Shown here piece by piece: positions 25,301 through 38,917 of a DNA stretch of 64,000 nt. A program made the position numbers and the translations under genes. The notes below the pieces were generated by a model. It was given only the letters and a program-made list of their open reading frames with translations, was not told where the DNA came from and ran no database searches. Source of the stretch: Pseudomonas coleopterorum (GTDB lineage: Bacteria > Pseudomonadota > Gammaproteobacteria > Pseudomonadales > Pseudomonadaceae); the NCBI RefSeq assembly GCF_900105555.1, contig NZ_FNTZ01000001.1, forward strand, positions 4,219,001 to 4,283,000. The letters run 5' to 3'. Every line of letters starts with the position of its first letter. Positions within the stretch are counted from its first letter, which is position 1.

Positions 25301-26330
25301 CAAAGGCCGTGACGTCTACCAGATGGCCATTGCCGACAGCGCCGAGATCAAGCGCGGCACCTTCGTCATGCCGACCCTGATCGAACTGGAAAGCTTCGAT
25401 GAGCTGCAACGCGAGATCTTCGGTCCCGTGCTGCACGTGGTGCGCTACAAGCGTCGCGATCTGGATCAGTTGATCGCTCAGATCAACGCTTCCGGCTATG
25501 GCCTGACCCTGGGCGTGCACACGCGCATCGACGAGACCATCGCCAAGGTGATCGATAACGTCCATGCCGGCAACGTCTACGTCAACCGCAACATCGTCGG
25601 TGCTGTGGTGGGTGTGCAGCCGTTCGGCGGCGAAGGCTTGTCGGGTACCGGTCCCAAGGCCGGTGGTCCGCTGTACCTGTACCGCCTGCTGTCGACCCGA
25701 CCCAACGATGCCATCGCGCAGTCTTTCCAGCGCAGCGACGCCGGGATCGCTCCGGATGTGCGCCTGCGCGATGCCCTGGGCAAGCCGTTGCAGGCGCTGC
25801 AAGCCTGGGCCGCGAGCACTCAGCAGGCCGAGCTGGCACAACTGTGCGGCGAATTTGCCATTCAGTCGCAGAGCGGCGTGACCCGTCTGCTCGATGGCCC
25901 GACCGGTGAACGCAACAGCTACACCATCCTGCCGCGCGAGCACGTGCTGTGCCTGGCCGAGGTGGAAGCCGACCTGCTGGTGCAACTGGCGGCGGTGATG
26001 GCCGTGGGCTCCAGCGCAGTGCTGCCGGACAATGCCTTGAGCAAGGCCGTGCGCGCCCGTCTGCCCAAGGAAGTCCAGGCACGGGTCAAGCTGGTACCGG
26101 AGTGGAACAAGGACGAAGTGCTGTTCGACGCAGTGCTGCATCACGGTGATTCCGATCAGCTGCGTGCGGTCTGCGAGCAAGTCGCCAAACGCGGTGGTGC
26201 CATCGTCGGCGTGCACGGCCTGTCCCAGGGTGAAACCGGGATCTGCCTGGAGCGTCTGGTGATCGAGCGGGCACTGAGCGTGAACACCGCTGCGGCCGGC
26301 GGCAACGCCAGCTTGATGAGCATCGGCTGA
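22377..26330 (+). CDS. putA: trifunctional proline utilization protein PutA
   Basis: A 1317-residue protein combining transcriptional repressor, proline dehydrogenase and P5C dehydrogenase, converting proline to glutamate. The N-terminal ribbon-helix-helix is MATTTLGVKLDDPTRERLKA. The proline dehydrogenase barrel spans roughly 180-560 (EGPGISIKLSALHPRYSRAQ; LVKGAYWDSEIKRAQVEGL). The aldehyde dehydrogenase spans about 600-1080, with SPWNFPLAIFTGQ, IAETGGQNAMIV and SAGQRCSALRV (nucleophile Cys near 915). The conserved C-terminal tail ends NTAAAGGNASLMSIG. Length is almost identical to E. coli PutA (1320). Membrane-associated when reducing quinone, DNA-bound otherwise. Followed by a terminator. 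Confidence 0.97.
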   Translation: MATTTLGVKLDDPTRERLKACAQSIDRTPHWLIKQAIFNYLEKLEGGATLSELTSAGVSGNDDAGDIQPDHAHQCFLEFAESILPQSVLRAAITGAYRRPEPEVVPMLLEQARLPADMADATNKLAARIAEKLRNQKSAGGRAGIVQGLLQEFSLSSQEGVALMCLAEALLRIPDKGTRDALIRDKISTGNWHPHLGNSPSLFVNAATWGLLLTGKLVSTHNESGLSSSLSRIIGKSGEPMIRKGVDMAMRLMGEQFVTGETIGEALANASKFESKGFRYSYDMLGEAALTEHDAQKYLASYEQAIHSIGKASHGRGIYEGPGISIKLSALHPRYSRAQYERVMEELYPRLLSLTLLAKQYDIGLNIDAEEADRLELSLDLLERLCFEPQLTGWNGIGFVIQAYQKRCPYVIDYVIDLARRSRHRLMIRLVKGAYWDSEIKRAQVEGLEGYPVYTRKVYTDVSYVACARKLLSVPEVIYPQFATHNAHTLAAIYHIAGQNYYPGQYEFQCLHGMGEPLYEQVVGKVADGKLNRPCRVYAPVGTHETLLAYLVRRLLENGANTSFVNRIADQSISIQELVADPVATIERMATQEGQFGLPHPRIPLPRDLYGSDRANSAGIDMANEHRLASLSSALLATAHNDWKALPLLGCEASNEPAQPVLNPSDLRDVVGHVQEATVTDVDNAIQCALINGPIWQATPPAERAAVLERAADLMEAEIQPLMGLLAREAGKTFANAIAEVREAVDFLRYYAVQARNDFNNDAHRPLGPVVCISPWNFPLAIFTGQVAAALAAGNPVLAKPAEQTPLVAAQAVRLLLDAGIPEGVLQLLPGRGETVGARLVGDERVKGVMFTGSTEVARLLQRNIAGRLDAQGRPIPLIAETGGQNAMIVDSSALTEQVVIDVVSSAFDSAGQRCSALRVLCLQEDSADRVIEMLKGAMAEARLGNPERLSVDIGPVIDAEAKAGIEKHIQGMRDKGRDVYQMAIADSAEIKRGTFVMPTLIELESFDELQREIFGPVLHVVRYKRRDLDQLIAQINASGYGLTLGVHTRIDETIAKVIDNVHAGNVYVNRNIVGAVVGVQPFGGEGLSGTGPKAGGPLYLYRLLSTRPNDAIAQSFQRSDAGIAPDVRLRDALGKPLQALQAWAASTQQAELAQLCGEFAIQSQSGVTRLLDGPTGERNSYTILPREHVLCLAEVEADLLVQLAAVMAVGSSAVLPDNALSKAVRARLPKEVQARVKLVPEWNKDEVLFDAVLHHGDSDQLRAVCEQVAKRGGAIVGVHGLSQGETGICLERLVIERALSVNTAAAGGNASLMSIG

Positions 26331-26360
26331 TGCTGACCGATTGAAGCTGATCGGTTCGAC

Positions 26361-26388
26361 ACAACGGGCGCCTCAGGGCGCCCGTTGT
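26361..26388 (+). terminator. putative putA terminator
   Basis: A perfect 12-bp stem ACAACGGGCGCC / GGCGCCCGTTGT with a 4-base loop, starting 30 bp after the putA stop and followed by GTTTGTGG. The stem is strong but the T-tract is short. Between it and the next gene (about 150 bp) nothing else is recognisable. Confidence 0.8.
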
Positions 26389-26538
26389 GTTTGTGGACCG
26401 CGGACCCTGCGCGCTTGCCTGCGACGTATGGGCGGCGCCGGGCAAATCCTTTGACATACATGCGTTTACACGGGTTAGAATCCGTTGGCACGAGGCCTGC
26501 ATGTTGCCGGTTCTGCCACTGCTTACGGAGTACTGCCC

Positions 26539-28281
26539 TTGGACGCCACCTTCATCAACAGCCTGTTCTTGATCGGCGCGTTGCTGGTGGGTGCAAGTAT
26601 TCTGGTCAGTTCGCTGTCCTCGCGCCTGGGCATTCCCATTCTGGTGATCATCCTCGCCGTCGGCATGGCCGCCGGTGTGGATGGTGGCGGCATCATCTTC
26701 AACAACTACCCGACGGCCTACCTGGTCGGCAACTTGGCGCTGGCAGTGATTTTGCTCGACGGCGGCTTGCGCACACGGGTTTCAAGTTTTCGCGTGGCGT
26801 TGTGGCCGGCGCTGTCGCTGGCCACGGTCGGGGTGCTGATCACCACCGCGCTGACCGGCGCAGTGGCGGCCTGGCTGTTCGACCTGAGCATGATCCAAGG
26901 GCTGTTGATCGGCGCCATCGTCGGCTCCACCGACGCCGCGGCGGTGTTCTCGCTGCTGGGTGGCAAGGGCCTGAACGAGCGGGTGACCGCAACGCTCGAA
27001 ATCGAATCGGGCAGCAACGATCCCATGGCGGTGTTCCTCACCGTGACCCTGATCGACATGATCGCCAGCGGCCAGACCGGCTTGCATTGGGGCCTGCTGG
27101 GCCACCTGCTGCGCGAGTTCGGCATCGGCGGCGTCATCGGCTTGGGTGGCGGCTGGGTCATGCTGCAACTGGTCAACCGCATCAACCTGGCCACCGGCCT
27201 GTACCCGATCCTGGTGGTGGCGGGCGGGCTGCTGGTGTTCGCCTTGACCAACGCCCTGCACGGCAGCGGCTTCCTCGCCGTCTACCTGTGCGGTCTGGTC
27301 ATGGGCAACAAACCGATCCGTAGCCGCCACGGCATTCTGCACATGCTCGACGGCATGGCCTGGCTGGCACAGATCGGCATGTTCCTGGTATTGGGCCTGC
27401 TGGTCACGCCCCACGACCTGCTGCCCATCGCCCTGCCCGCCCTCGCCTTGGCGCTGTGGATGATCCTGGTCGCGCGGCCGTTGTCGGTGATGGTCGGGTT
27501 GCTGCCGTTCAAGGCCTTCCATGGCCGAGAAAAGGCATTCATCTCCTGGGTCGGACTGCGCGGCGCGGTACCGATCATTCTGGCGGTGTTCCCATTGATG
27601 GCCGGGCTGCCGGATGCGCAGCTGTTCTTCAACCTGGCCTTCTTCATCGTGCTGGTGTCGCTGCTGGTGCAAGGCACCAGCCTGCCGTGGGTGGCCAAGC
27701 TGCTCAAGGTCACCGTGCCGCCGGACCCGGCACCGATCTCCCGCTCGGCCCTCGAAGTGCACATCACCAGCGAGTGGGAGCTGTTCGTCTATCGCCTGGG
27801 CGCGGAAAAATGGTGCATCGGCGCCGCCCTGCGCGAACTGAAGATGCCCGAAGGCACGCGCATCGCCGCGTTGTTTCGCGGTCAGCAACTGCTCCACCCG
27901 TCGGGCAGTACCGTGCTGGAAGTGGATGACCTGCTGTGCGTGATCGGCCATGAACACAACCTGCCCGCCCTGGGCAAACTGTTCAGCCGCGCGCCGCAAC
28001 GTGGTCTGGACCTGCGCTTCTTCGGCGACTTCGTGCTCGAAGGCGATGCCGAACTGGGCGCCGTTTCGGCACTCTACGGCCTCAAGCTCGACGGTCTCGA
28101 CCCGCAGATGCCGCTCAGCCGCTTCATCATGCAACGGGTCGGCGGCGCACCCATCGTCGGCGACCACGTGGAGTGGAACGGCACGCTGTGGACCGTCGCG
28201 GTCATGGACGGGAACCGGATCATGAAAGTGGGCGTCAAATTCCCCGAAGGAAGTCGTCCAGCGCCTGGGCTCTTCCTCTAA
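26539..28281 (+). CDS. CPA1 cation/proton antiporter (NhaP2/CvrA-like)
   Basis: A 580-residue inner-membrane K+/H+ or Na+/H+ antiporter. About 12 hydrophobic helices fill residues 1-395, with [20 protein letters not shown] and [19 protein letters not shown] carrying the charged ion-site residues of CPA1 exchangers. The cytoplasmic C-terminus (about 400-580) has a TrkA-C-like segment ([20 protein letters not shown]) and a CorC/HlyC-type tail ending [21 protein letters not shown] chose the TTG at 26539 because ACGGAG lies 8 bases upstream and the product starts [16 protein letters not shown] at the first helix; an ATG at 26500 also exists. E. coli CvrA is 578 residues. Confidence 0.88.
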   Translation: MDATFINSLFLIGALLVGASILVSSLSSRLGIPILVIILAVGMAAGVDGGGIIFNNYPTAYLVGNLALAVILLDGGLRTRVSSFRVALWPALSLATVGVLITTALTGAVAAWLFDLSMIQGLLIGAIVGSTDAAAVFSLLGGKGLNERVTATLEIESGSNDPMAVFLTVTLIDMIASGQTGLHWGLLGHLLREFGIGGVIGLGGGWVMLQLVNRINLATGLYPILVVAGGLLVFALTNALHGSGFLAVYLCGLVMGNKPIRSRHGILHMLDGMAWLAQIGMFLVLGLLVTPHDLLPIALPALALALWMILVARPLSVMVGLLPFKAFHGREKAFISWVGLRGAVPIILAVFPLMAGLPDAQLFFNLAFFIVLVSLLVQGTSLPWVAKLLKVTVPPDPAPISRSALEVHITSEWELFVYRLGAEKWCIGAALRELKMPEGTRIAALFRGQQLLHPSGSTVLEVDDLLCVIGHEHNLPALGKLFSRAPQRGLDLRFFGDFVLEGDAELGAVSALYGLKLDGLDPQMPLSRFIMQRVGGAPIVGDHVEWNGTLWTVAVMDGNRIMKVGVKFPEGSRPAPGLFL

Positions 28282-28319
28282 ACTGCCCATCTCTCTTCGA
28301 GCTGTACGACTCTTAACCT

Positions 28320-33172
<4,853 letters not shown>

Positions 33173-33299
33173 GGGGTGGCTGACTCTCTATCATCAACGG
33201 CATGCATCGGACACCGCCTACATCGCTTTCAAGCCTGTCCAACTGTCGTTTCGTTGCAACCAGCCCATCATCGTGTGCCCCGAAACCCATGTCTGAAGC

Positions 33300-33318
33300 G
33301 GTACCTTTTTTTGGTACC
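33300..33318. promoter_or_regulatory. candidate hicAB operator, duplicated GGTACC
   Basis: Two self-complementary GGTACC hexamers (33300-33305, 33313-33318) separated by seven T residues, 24-42 bp before the hicA start codon. HicB antitoxins have a DNA-binding C-terminus and usually autorepress from palindromes here, so this is the likely operator/promoter. The rest of the gap back to selO (33173-33299) shows nothing. Confidence 0.5.
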
Positions 33319-33341
33319 ATTTTAGAGTACGGAGCGCTACG

Positions 33342-33605
33342 ATGAACCCTTCGAAGCTCAAACACATTGACGTGCTTGATGCGATCTAAGCTCGCCCTGT
33401 GTCAGGAACGATCCGCTGGTCACGCATCGAGCGATTGTTCATCGAATTAGGTGGCAAGGTGCAAGAGCGAGAAGGCTCCCGAGTGGCGGTAGTCCTTTTC
33501 GGGACCGTGCGGGTGTTCGATCGCCCTCATCCGTCCCCGGAAACCGACAAGGCCGCAGTGGCGAGCATCCGCAATTGGCTGGCAGTCAACGGAATCGAAC
33601 CATGA
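33342..33605 (+). pseudogene. hicA: hicA-like toxin with internal nonsense codon
   Basis: An 87-codon reading frame with HicA-type features, interrupted by TAA at codon 16 (33387-33389). Read through, it begins MNPSKLKHIDVLDAI, stops, then continues ARPVSGTIRWSRIERLFIE with EREGSRVAVVLF, RVFDRPHPSPETD and RNWLAVNGIEP. These match full-length HicA mRNA-interferase toxins of about 85 residues, which have a residue where the stop lies. GGAG sits 8 bases before the ATG, and the frame overlaps hicB by 4 nt. A GTG at 33399 could restart a 68-residue product lacking the first strand or helix. Probably an inactivated toxin with retained antitoxin; sequencing error is the alternative. Confidence 0.75.
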
Positions 33606-33946
33606 ACAACATCATGATCATCGACGGCCATCGGGCCGTCATCCAGTACGACCCGGAAGTCGGGACTTTTCGCGGGGAGTTCATCAATCTGAATGGCGGT
33701 GCGGACTTTCACGCCGACAGCGTCAGCGCATTGAAGACCGAAGGCGCCGAGTCGCTGCGAGTATTTCTGCAAGTGTGTGCTGAGGAAGGGATCGAGCCTG
33801 TCAAATGCTACTCAGGGAAGTTTCAGCTCCGGCTGCCTGAGACGCTGCATGCCCAGGTCACTGAAGCAGCAGCTGCGCTGGGCGTCAGCATCAATCAGTT
33901 CGTGCAGCGCAGCCTTGAGCATGAACTCAAGGCGGTGATGCCATGA
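33602..33946 (+). CDS. hicB: HicB-family antitoxin
   Basis: A 114-residue antitoxin of a HicAB type II module. The N-terminal half (MIIDGHRAVIQYDPEVGTFR) has the partly degraded RNase H-like HicB fold. The C-terminal half, RLPETLHAQVTEAAAALGVS with INQFVQRSLEHEL, is a ribbon-helix-helix DNA-binding domain for autoregulation. Its ATG overlaps the toxin stop (ATGA). It appears intact although the toxin frame upstream is broken, so it may now act only as a small DNA-binding protein. Confidence 0.88.
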   Translation: MNNIMIIDGHRAVIQYDPEVGTFRGEFINLNGGADFHADSVSALKTEGAESLRVFLQVCAEEGIEPVKCYSGKFQLRLPETLHAQVTEAAAALGVSINQFVQRSLEHELKAVMP

Positions 33947-34070
33947 TTGACTCGTGCGCTATTGAGCAGTGGCATGGTCGATCGAACCTTCAGTCTTACA
34001 AGCCCCACTTGGGTGCAGCTCGACGAAACGCCACCCCATACCCGATTCACCTGTGCAACCGGAGCCCGGC

Positions 34071-34514
34071 ATGAGCGACTCACTGGTAATCCCCTGCCCG
34101 CATTGCAACGGGCTCAACCGCATTCCTGCTTCGCGCCTCAAAGACCAGCCCAAGTGCGGGCGGTGCAAGGCGGCGGTGTTGCTCGATACACCCTTCGAGC
34201 TGACTCAAGGCGACTATGCCAGCCAGATCAAAGGCGACCTGCCATTGCTGGTGGACGTCTGGGCCGACTGGTGCGGACCGTGCAAGTCCTTCGCACCGGT
34301 ATTCGAACAGGCGGCTAAGCAACTGCAGGGCCAATGCCGACTGGCCAAGCTGGACAGCCAGGCCAACCCGCAGTTGTCCACGCAATTGGGCATTCGTTCG
34401 ATACCGAGCTTGATCCTGTTCAAGAATGGCCGGGAAGTCGCGCGGCAGAGCGGTGCAATGCCGCTGCCCCAGTTAGTGGGATGGCTACGCGCCCAAGGCA
34501 TAGTTGATCGGTAG
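34071..34514 (+). CDS. trxC: thioredoxin 2 (TrxC)
   Basis: A 147-residue cytoplasmic disulfide reductase. An N-terminal zinc ribbon has two CxxC pairs (CPHC and CGRC within the first 35 residues). A thioredoxin domain follows with active site DVWADWCGPCKSF and the cis-Pro region IRSIPSLILFKNG. Length and architecture match TrxC. Starts MSDSLVIPCPHCNGLNRIPA at 34071, with GGAG 8 bases upstream. The 124 bp between hicB and trxC hold no gene. Confidence 0.95.
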   Translation: MSDSLVIPCPHCNGLNRIPASRLKDQPKCGRCKAAVLLDTPFELTQGDYASQIKGDLPLLVDVWADWCGPCKSFAPVFEQAAKQLQGQCRLAKLDSQANPQLSTQLGIRSIPSLILFKNGREVARQSGAMPLPQLVGWLRAQGIVDR

Positions 34515-34541
34515 GAACCTGAAGAATCGCATAGCGGCCCT

Positions 34542-35031
34542 GACGCGGCTTGCGCCGCTGCTACAGGGATCGCGGTGTTTCTGTAGCAGCGGCGCGAGCC
34601 GCGTCGGCGGTGCATGCGGTGTACCTGGAAGGCCGCGTTGAGGCCGGACGCGGCTTGCACCGCTGCTACAGGGGATCGCAGTGTTTCTGTAGCAGCGGCG
34701 CGAGCCGCGTCGGCGGTGCATGCGGTGTACCTGGAGGACCGCGTTGAGGCCGGACGCGGCTTGCGCCGCTGCTACAGGGGCTCGCGGTGTTTCTGTAGCA
34801 GCGGCGCGAGCCGCGTCGGCGGTGCATGCGGTGTACCTGGAGGACCGCGTTGAGGCCGGACGCGGCTTGCACCGCTGCTACAGGGGATCGCGGTGTTTCT
34901 GTAGCAGCGGCGCGAGCCGCGTCGGCGGTGCATGCGGTGCATCTGGAGGACCGCGTTGAGGCCGGACGCGGCTTGCGCCGCTGCTACAGGGATCGCGGTG
35001 TTTCTGTAGCAGCGGCGCGAGCCGCGTCGGC
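34542..35031. repeat. tandem array of family-2 REP units, 106-bp period, five hairpin units
   Basis: Five near-identical units begin with GACGCGGCTTGC at 34542, 34647, 34753, 34859 and 34965 (spacing 105, then 106 three times). Each has an inverted pair, GCGGCTTGCRCCGCTGCTACAG then CTGTAGCAGCGGCGCGAGCC, enclosing about 16 bp. A linker of about 42 bp follows, containing GCATGCGGTGTACCTGGA. Four linkers are present. The array fills the gap between trxC and parA. Open frames through it encode only repeat artefacts such as CSSGASRV. A matching array lies at 49147-49525. Confidence 0.95.
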
Positions 35032-35077
35032 GAGCGGTGCGGTGGGTCAGGCGGAGTGCGTTAGGCTCGGCGCAGAT

Positions 35078-35848
35078 TCAGACTTTTTCGAGCAGGTCGT
35101 GCAACTCGACGAATTGCTGGGTCAGCTTGTGACGCGGATCCAGGTGGATCAGCGGGGTGTTCAGCTCATGGGACTCGCGCATCTTGACCGAGCTGTTCAG
35201 GTAAACCGGCAGCACGGGCAAGCCCTCCGCGATGAGTTCGTCGAGCATCTGCTGAGGCAGGCTGGCGCGAGGTTGGAACTGGTTCACCACAATGCCCTCC
35301 ACTTCCAGGCCTTCGTTGTGGTCTTCTTTCAACTCTGCGATCTCTTCGAGCAGACCGTATAGCGCATGTCGGGAAAAGCTGTCGCAGTCGAAGGGAATCA
35401 ACACACGGTCCGCTGCGATCAAGGCCGACACGGCATAGAAATTCAACGCCGGTGGCGTGTCGATATAGATCCGGTCGTAATCCTCACTGAGCTCGTCCAG
35501 CAATTTGCGCAGCTTGTTGATCTTGTGCTTGGCTTCGAGTTTTGGCTGCAAGTCGGCCAGTTCTGCGGAAGACGTGACCACATGCAGGTTGTCATAGGGC
35601 GTCTCGTGGATATCCACCTTGCCTTTCTTGCTGGCCGGTCCGGACGACAGGATCTGCTTGAAGAAATCCGCGATGCCCATCGGAATATCGTTACCGGTCA
35701 ACCCGGTAAGATATTGGGTGGAGTTGGCCTGGGCATCGAGGTCGATCAATAACGTGCGAAAGCCCTCGTTGGCACTCACGGCCGCCAGGTTGCAGGCAAT
35801 GCTGGATTTGCCCACGCCGCCTTTCTGATTGAACACCACGCGCCGCAT
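35078..35848 (-). CDS. ParA-family ATPase, orphan
   Basis: A 256-residue P-loop ATPase of the ParA/MinD type. It has the deviant Walker A KGGVGKSSIACNLAAVSANE, Walker A' region LLIDLDAQANSTQYL, and Walker B IYIDTPPALNFYAV. No ParB gene or clear parS site is nearby, so it is not the main chromosome-partitioning ParA. Synteny (trxC/selO side, MFS transporter, hemE) resembles P. aeruginosa PA5028. Such orphans position other cargo such as chemotaxis or secretion complexes; the cargo is unknown. It ends 47 bp after the REP array and is divergent from the MFS gene. Confidence 0.85.
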   Translation of the reverse strand: MRRVVFNQKGGVGKSSIACNLAAVSANEGFRTLLIDLDAQANSTQYLTGLTGNDIPMGIADFFKQILSSGPASKKGKVDIHETPYDNLHVVTSSAELADLQPKLEAKHKINKLRKLLDELSEDYDRIYIDTPPALNFYAVSALIAADRVLIPFDCDSFSRHALYGLLEEIAELKEDHNEGLEVEGIVVNQFQPRASLPQQMLDELIAEGLPVLPVYLNSSVKMRESHELNTPLIHLDPRHKLTQQFVELHDLLEKV

Positions 35849-36035
35849 CGATACCCCTCCATGACAGGCAAAGCCTCGAGTGTAGTGACCAGAATATTAC
35901 AGTTGCTAGCGCGCCGGGATGTTCGTTCTCGGATTTTTCCTACAATCTGCTGCAACGAGCGCGCGGGGTGTTGGCAGGAATCATTAGCCAGCTATATAGT
36001 TTTCCTACTCCTGCCGCCCCAATCTCGAGGTCACC

Positions 36036-37304
36036 GTGAAGACTGCTGTCGCGCCTCCTGCGCAAGCTGTTGATACCCCTCATCCAAACGCCGAATCCTT
36101 CAACGAGCAGTACATCGAAAAAGGCACCCCGCAGTTCCTGCGGACCGTCCTCGCCTTGTTCAGCGGCGGCTTCGCCACCTTTGCCCTGCTGTATTGCGTG
36201 CAACCGATGATGCCGATCCTGTCCCACGAGTTCGGCATCAACGCCGCCCAGAGCAGCCTGGTGCTGTCGGTGGCGACCGGGATGCTGGCCATCGGGTTGT
36301 TGATCACCGGGCCGATCTCCGACAGCATCGGCCGCAAGCCGGTCATGGTCGCGGCCCTGTTCTGCGCTGCGGCATGCACGATCGGTAGCGCCTTGATGCC
36401 GAGCTGGGACGGCGTCCTGCTGTTGCGCGCCCTCACCGGGCTTAGCCTAAGTGGCCTCGCGGCGGTGGCCATGACCTACCTGAGCGAAGAGATACACCCC
36501 CAGCACATCGGCCTGGCCATGGGTTTGTACATTGGCGGCAATGCCATCGGTGGCATGAGCGGACGCTTGATCACCGGCGTGCTGATCGACTTCGTCAGCT
36601 GGCACACCGCTCTGCTGGTGGTGGGCGGGCTGGCACTGGTTGCAGCAGCGGTGTTCGTGAAAATCCTTCCCGAATCGCGCAACTTCCGCGCACGCAGGAT
36701 GAATCCGCGCGGTTTGATCGAAGGCTTCACCATGCACTTCAAGGACGCCGGCCTGCCGTGGTTGTTCCTCGAAGCGTTCCTGTTGATGGGCAGCTTCGTC
36801 ACCCTGTTCAACTACATCGGCTACCGCCTGCTGGCCGAGCCCTACAACATGAGCCAGGCGCTGGTGGGGTTGCTGTCGGTGGTGTACCTGGCCGGCATCT
36901 ACAGCTCGGCGCAGGTCGGTTCACTGGCCGACAAGCACGGGCGGCGCAAGGTGTTCTGGATGAGCATCGTGCTGATGTTCGCCGGGTTGCTGGTGACCTT
37001 GTTCAGCCCGGTGCCAGTGATCCTGCTGGGGATGCTGATGTTCACCTTCGGCTTTTTCGGCGCGCATTCGGTGGCCAGCAGCTGGATCGGCCGCCGGGCG
37101 TTGACGGCCAAGGGGCAGGCGTCTTCGTTGTATCTGTTCAGTTATTACGCAGGATCGAGCGTCGCCGGGACGGCGGGGGGCATGGCCTGGCATTACGGCG
37201 GCTGGACGGGGGTGGGCGGGTTTATCGCGGGGTTGTTGACGGTGGCGTTGGTGGTGGCGGCGAAGTTGGCGAAGTTGCAGCCGGTGGGGATGTCGAAGCT
37301 CTAG
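36036..37304 (+). CDS. MFS transporter (YnfM/arabinose-efflux-like)
   Basis: A 422-residue major facilitator superfamily inner-membrane protein with about 12 transmembrane segments after a soluble N-terminal tail of some 35 residues. Signature loops: GPISDSIGRKPVMVAAL between helices 2 and 3, LADKHGRRKVFWM in the second half, and HYGGWTGVGGF near the end. It resembles the YnfM family of putative drug/sugar efflux proteins; substrate unknown. Start GTG at 36036 preceded by CGAGG. Divergent from parA across a 187-bp A/T-richer gap; converges on hemE across a family-2 REP unit. Confidence 0.85.
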   Translation: MKTAVAPPAQAVDTPHPNAESFNEQYIEKGTPQFLRTVLALFSGGFATFALLYCVQPMMPILSHEFGINAAQSSLVLSVATGMLAIGLLITGPISDSIGRKPVMVAALFCAAACTIGSALMPSWDGVLLLRALTGLSLSGLAAVAMTYLSEEIHPQHIGLAMGLYIGGNAIGGMSGRLITGVLIDFVSWHTALLVVGGLALVAAAVFVKILPESRNFRARRMNPRGLIEGFTMHFKDAGLPWLFLEAFLLMGSFVTLFNYIGYRLLAEPYNMSQALVGLLSVVYLAGIYSSAQVGSLADKHGRRKVFWMSIVLMFAGLLVTLFSPVPVILLGMLMFTFGFFGAHSVASSWIGRRALTAKGQASSLYLFSYYAGSSVAGTAGGMAWHYGGWTGVGGFIAGLLTVALVVAAKLAKLQPVGMSKL

Positions 37305-37315
37305 AGCGGAGGCAA

Positions 37316-37433
37316 CGCGTCAGGCCTCGACGCGGGCCGTCCGGATGCACCGCGTACACCGCCGACGCGGCTTGCGCCGCTGCTACAGGGGCGGGTGTTG
37401 CTGTAGCAGCGGTGCAAGCCGCGTCAGGAGTCG
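37316..37433. repeat. single family-2 REP unit, inverted relative to the arrays
   Basis: Contains GACGCGGCTTGCGCCGCTG then CTACAGG, a GGCGGGTGTTG loop, and CTGTAGCAGCGGTGCAAGCC. A linker-like stretch on its left (CCGGATGCACCGCGTACACC) is the reverse complement of the array linker. It lies between the convergent MFS and hemE genes and could act as a bidirectional transcript-end structure. Confidence 0.88.
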
Positions 37434-37446
37434 ACACGGCAGGATG

Positions 37447-38511
37447 TCAACCGTGGTATTGCGCCGAAAACTCGTGCACGGCTCTGATGAAGGCACCGGC
37501 GTGCTCTGGATCCACTTCCGGCGTGATGCCGTGGCCGAGGTTGAACACATGGCCGGTGCCCTGGCCATAACTGGCAAGGATCCGTGCCACTTCGGCGCGG
37601 ATCGCTTCGGGCTTGGCGTACAGCACGGTGGGGTCCATGTTGCCTTGCAGTGCGACCTTGTGACCCACGCGGCGGCGGGCTTCGCCGATGTCGCAGGTCC
37701 AGTCCAGACCCAACGCGTCGGCGCCGGCGTCGGCAATGCTTTCCAACCACAGGCCGCCGTTCTTGGTGAACAGAATGACCGGCACCTTGCGCCCCTCGTG
37801 CTCGCGGATCAGGCCGCTGACGATCTTGCGCATGTAGGCCAGGGAGAACTCCTGATACGCCGCCGCGGACAGGTTGCCGCCCCAGGTATCGAAGATCTGC
37901 ACCGCCTGGGCGCCAGCCAGGATCTGGCCGTTGAGGTAGCTGGTGACCGACTGCGCGAGCTTGTCCAGCAGCAGGTGCATGGCCTGGGGCTGGTCGTAGA
38001 GCATGGCCTTGGTCTTGCGGAAGTCCTTGGACGAGCCGCCTTCGACCATATAGGTGGCCAGGGTCCAGGGGCTGCCGGAGAAGCCGATCAGCGGCACCCG
38101 GCCGTTGAGTTCGCGGCGGATGGTGCTGACCGCGTCCATGACGTAGCCCAGATCCTGCTGCGCGTCGGGGATCGGCAACGCTTCGATGTCGGCCAGGGTG
38201 CTGACGACTTTCTTGAAGCGCGGGCCTTCGCCGGTTTCGAAATACAGACCCTGGCCCATGGCATCGGGGATGGTAAGGATGTCGGAGAACAGGATGGCGG
38301 CGTCGAGCGGGTAACGCTCCAGTGGCTGCATCGTGACCTCGCAGGCGAACGACGGGTTCTTGCACAGGCTCATGAAGTCGCCGGCCTTGGCCCGGCTGGC
38401 GCGGTACTCGGGCAGGTAGCGACCGGCCTGGCGCATCATCCACACCGGGGTGACGTCGACGGGTTGCTTGAGCAGGGCACGCAGGAAGCGGTCGTTCTTG
38501 AGGGCAGTCAT
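37447..38511 (-). CDS. hemE: uroporphyrinogen decarboxylase HemE
   Basis: A 354-residue cytosolic enzyme removing four acetate carboxyls from uroporphyrinogen III to make coproporphyrinogen III in haem synthesis. The signature [18 protein letters not shown] is near the N-terminus, [12 protein letters not shown] provides the catalytic Asp, and [20 protein letters not shown] is the second family block. Length is exactly typical. The ATG at 38511 ([18 protein letters not shown]) is used; a longer upstream frame lacks family similarity. Confidence 0.97.
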   Translation of the reverse strand: MTALKNDRFLRALLKQPVDVTPVWMMRQAGRYLPEYRASRAKAGDFMSLCKNPSFACEVTMQPLERYPLDAAILFSDILTIPDAMGQGLYFETGEGPRFKKVVSTLADIEALPIPDAQQDLGYVMDAVSTIRRELNGRVPLIGFSGSPWTLATYMVEGGSSKDFRKTKAMLYDQPQAMHLLLDKLAQSVTSYLNGQILAGAQAVQIFDTWGGNLSAAAYQEFSLAYMRKIVSGLIREHEGRKVPVILFTKNGGLWLESIADAGADALGLDWTCDIGEARRRVGHKVALQGNMDPTVLYAKPEAIRAEVARILASYGQGTGHVFNLGHGITPEVDPEHAGAFIRAVHEFSAQYHG

Positions 38512-38623
38512 GTCAACATCCGGCAGAAAAGTGGGGGGATTTTCGCAGAGCGCAGGGCAACACGCTACCCGCGAGGGGTGGGCGGCGGACCCCAGGGGAG
38601 GACCGCCCTGCTGCCTGGGTGGA

Positions 38624-38917
38624 TCAGTTTCCAGTGTCGCTGCAACGGCTGACCAAGGCATCGATCCGGCTTTTGCACTGGTCCATGGCCTGGGCATGGC
38701 CCTGGCTCAGTTCGACCTGGCGCTGGCACAGGTTCAACGCGGCCAGCACCAGCAGACGGTCGCCGACCAATGTCGGGTGACTGCGTTTGGTCTGTGCCAA
38801 GGTGCGTTCGAGCATGCCGAACGCCTGACGCAGCGCCTGCTGTTCGCCGGGCGGCGCTTTCACTGAATATTCGTTGCCCAGAATCGAGAAGACCTCGACC
38901 CCGTCGTCAAGGTTCAT
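38624..38917 (-). CDS. zapA: ZapA-family cell-division protein
   Basis: A 97-residue protein of the ZapA family, which cross-links FtsZ filaments at the Z-ring. It has [20 protein letters not shown] at the N-terminal beta strands, then a long helical tail ([20 protein letters not shown]). Its start overlaps the upstream coiled-coil gene by 4 nt. In many pseudomonads a zapA-like gene sits beside 6S RNA and ygfA; neither is seen here, so this may be a relocated or second copy. Gene symbol by family only. Confidence 0.75.
   Translation of the reverse strand: MNLDDGVEVFSILGNEYSVKAPPGEQQALRQAFGMLERTLAQTKRSHPTLVGDRLLVLAALNLCQRQVELSQGHAQAMDQCKSRIDALVSRCSDTGN

Noticed and set aside
23046..26216. A very long open frame antisense to putA (over 1,000 codons)
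   Set aside because: It mirrors the GC-rich third positions of putA, has no family motifs and no ribosome-binding site. The same holds for long antisense frames opposite aceE, aceF, mscK, dgcA and selO.
34614..34959. Small repeated proteins containing AATGDRGVSVAAARAAS-type sequence
   Set aside because: They are translations of REP units in shifting frames (106-bp period is not a multiple of three) with no start signals.
34542..35031. CRISPR array
   Set aside because: The 42-bp linkers are as conserved as the hairpin units, whereas CRISPR spacers would be unique; no cas genes are present.
35078..35848. Chromosomal parABS locus
   Set aside because: No parB, gidB or convincing parS sequence lies nearby; the ParA is treated as an orphan.
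38512..38623. 6S RNA between zapA and hemE
   Set aside because: The gap is only 112 bp and shows no 6S-like long hairpin with central bubble.
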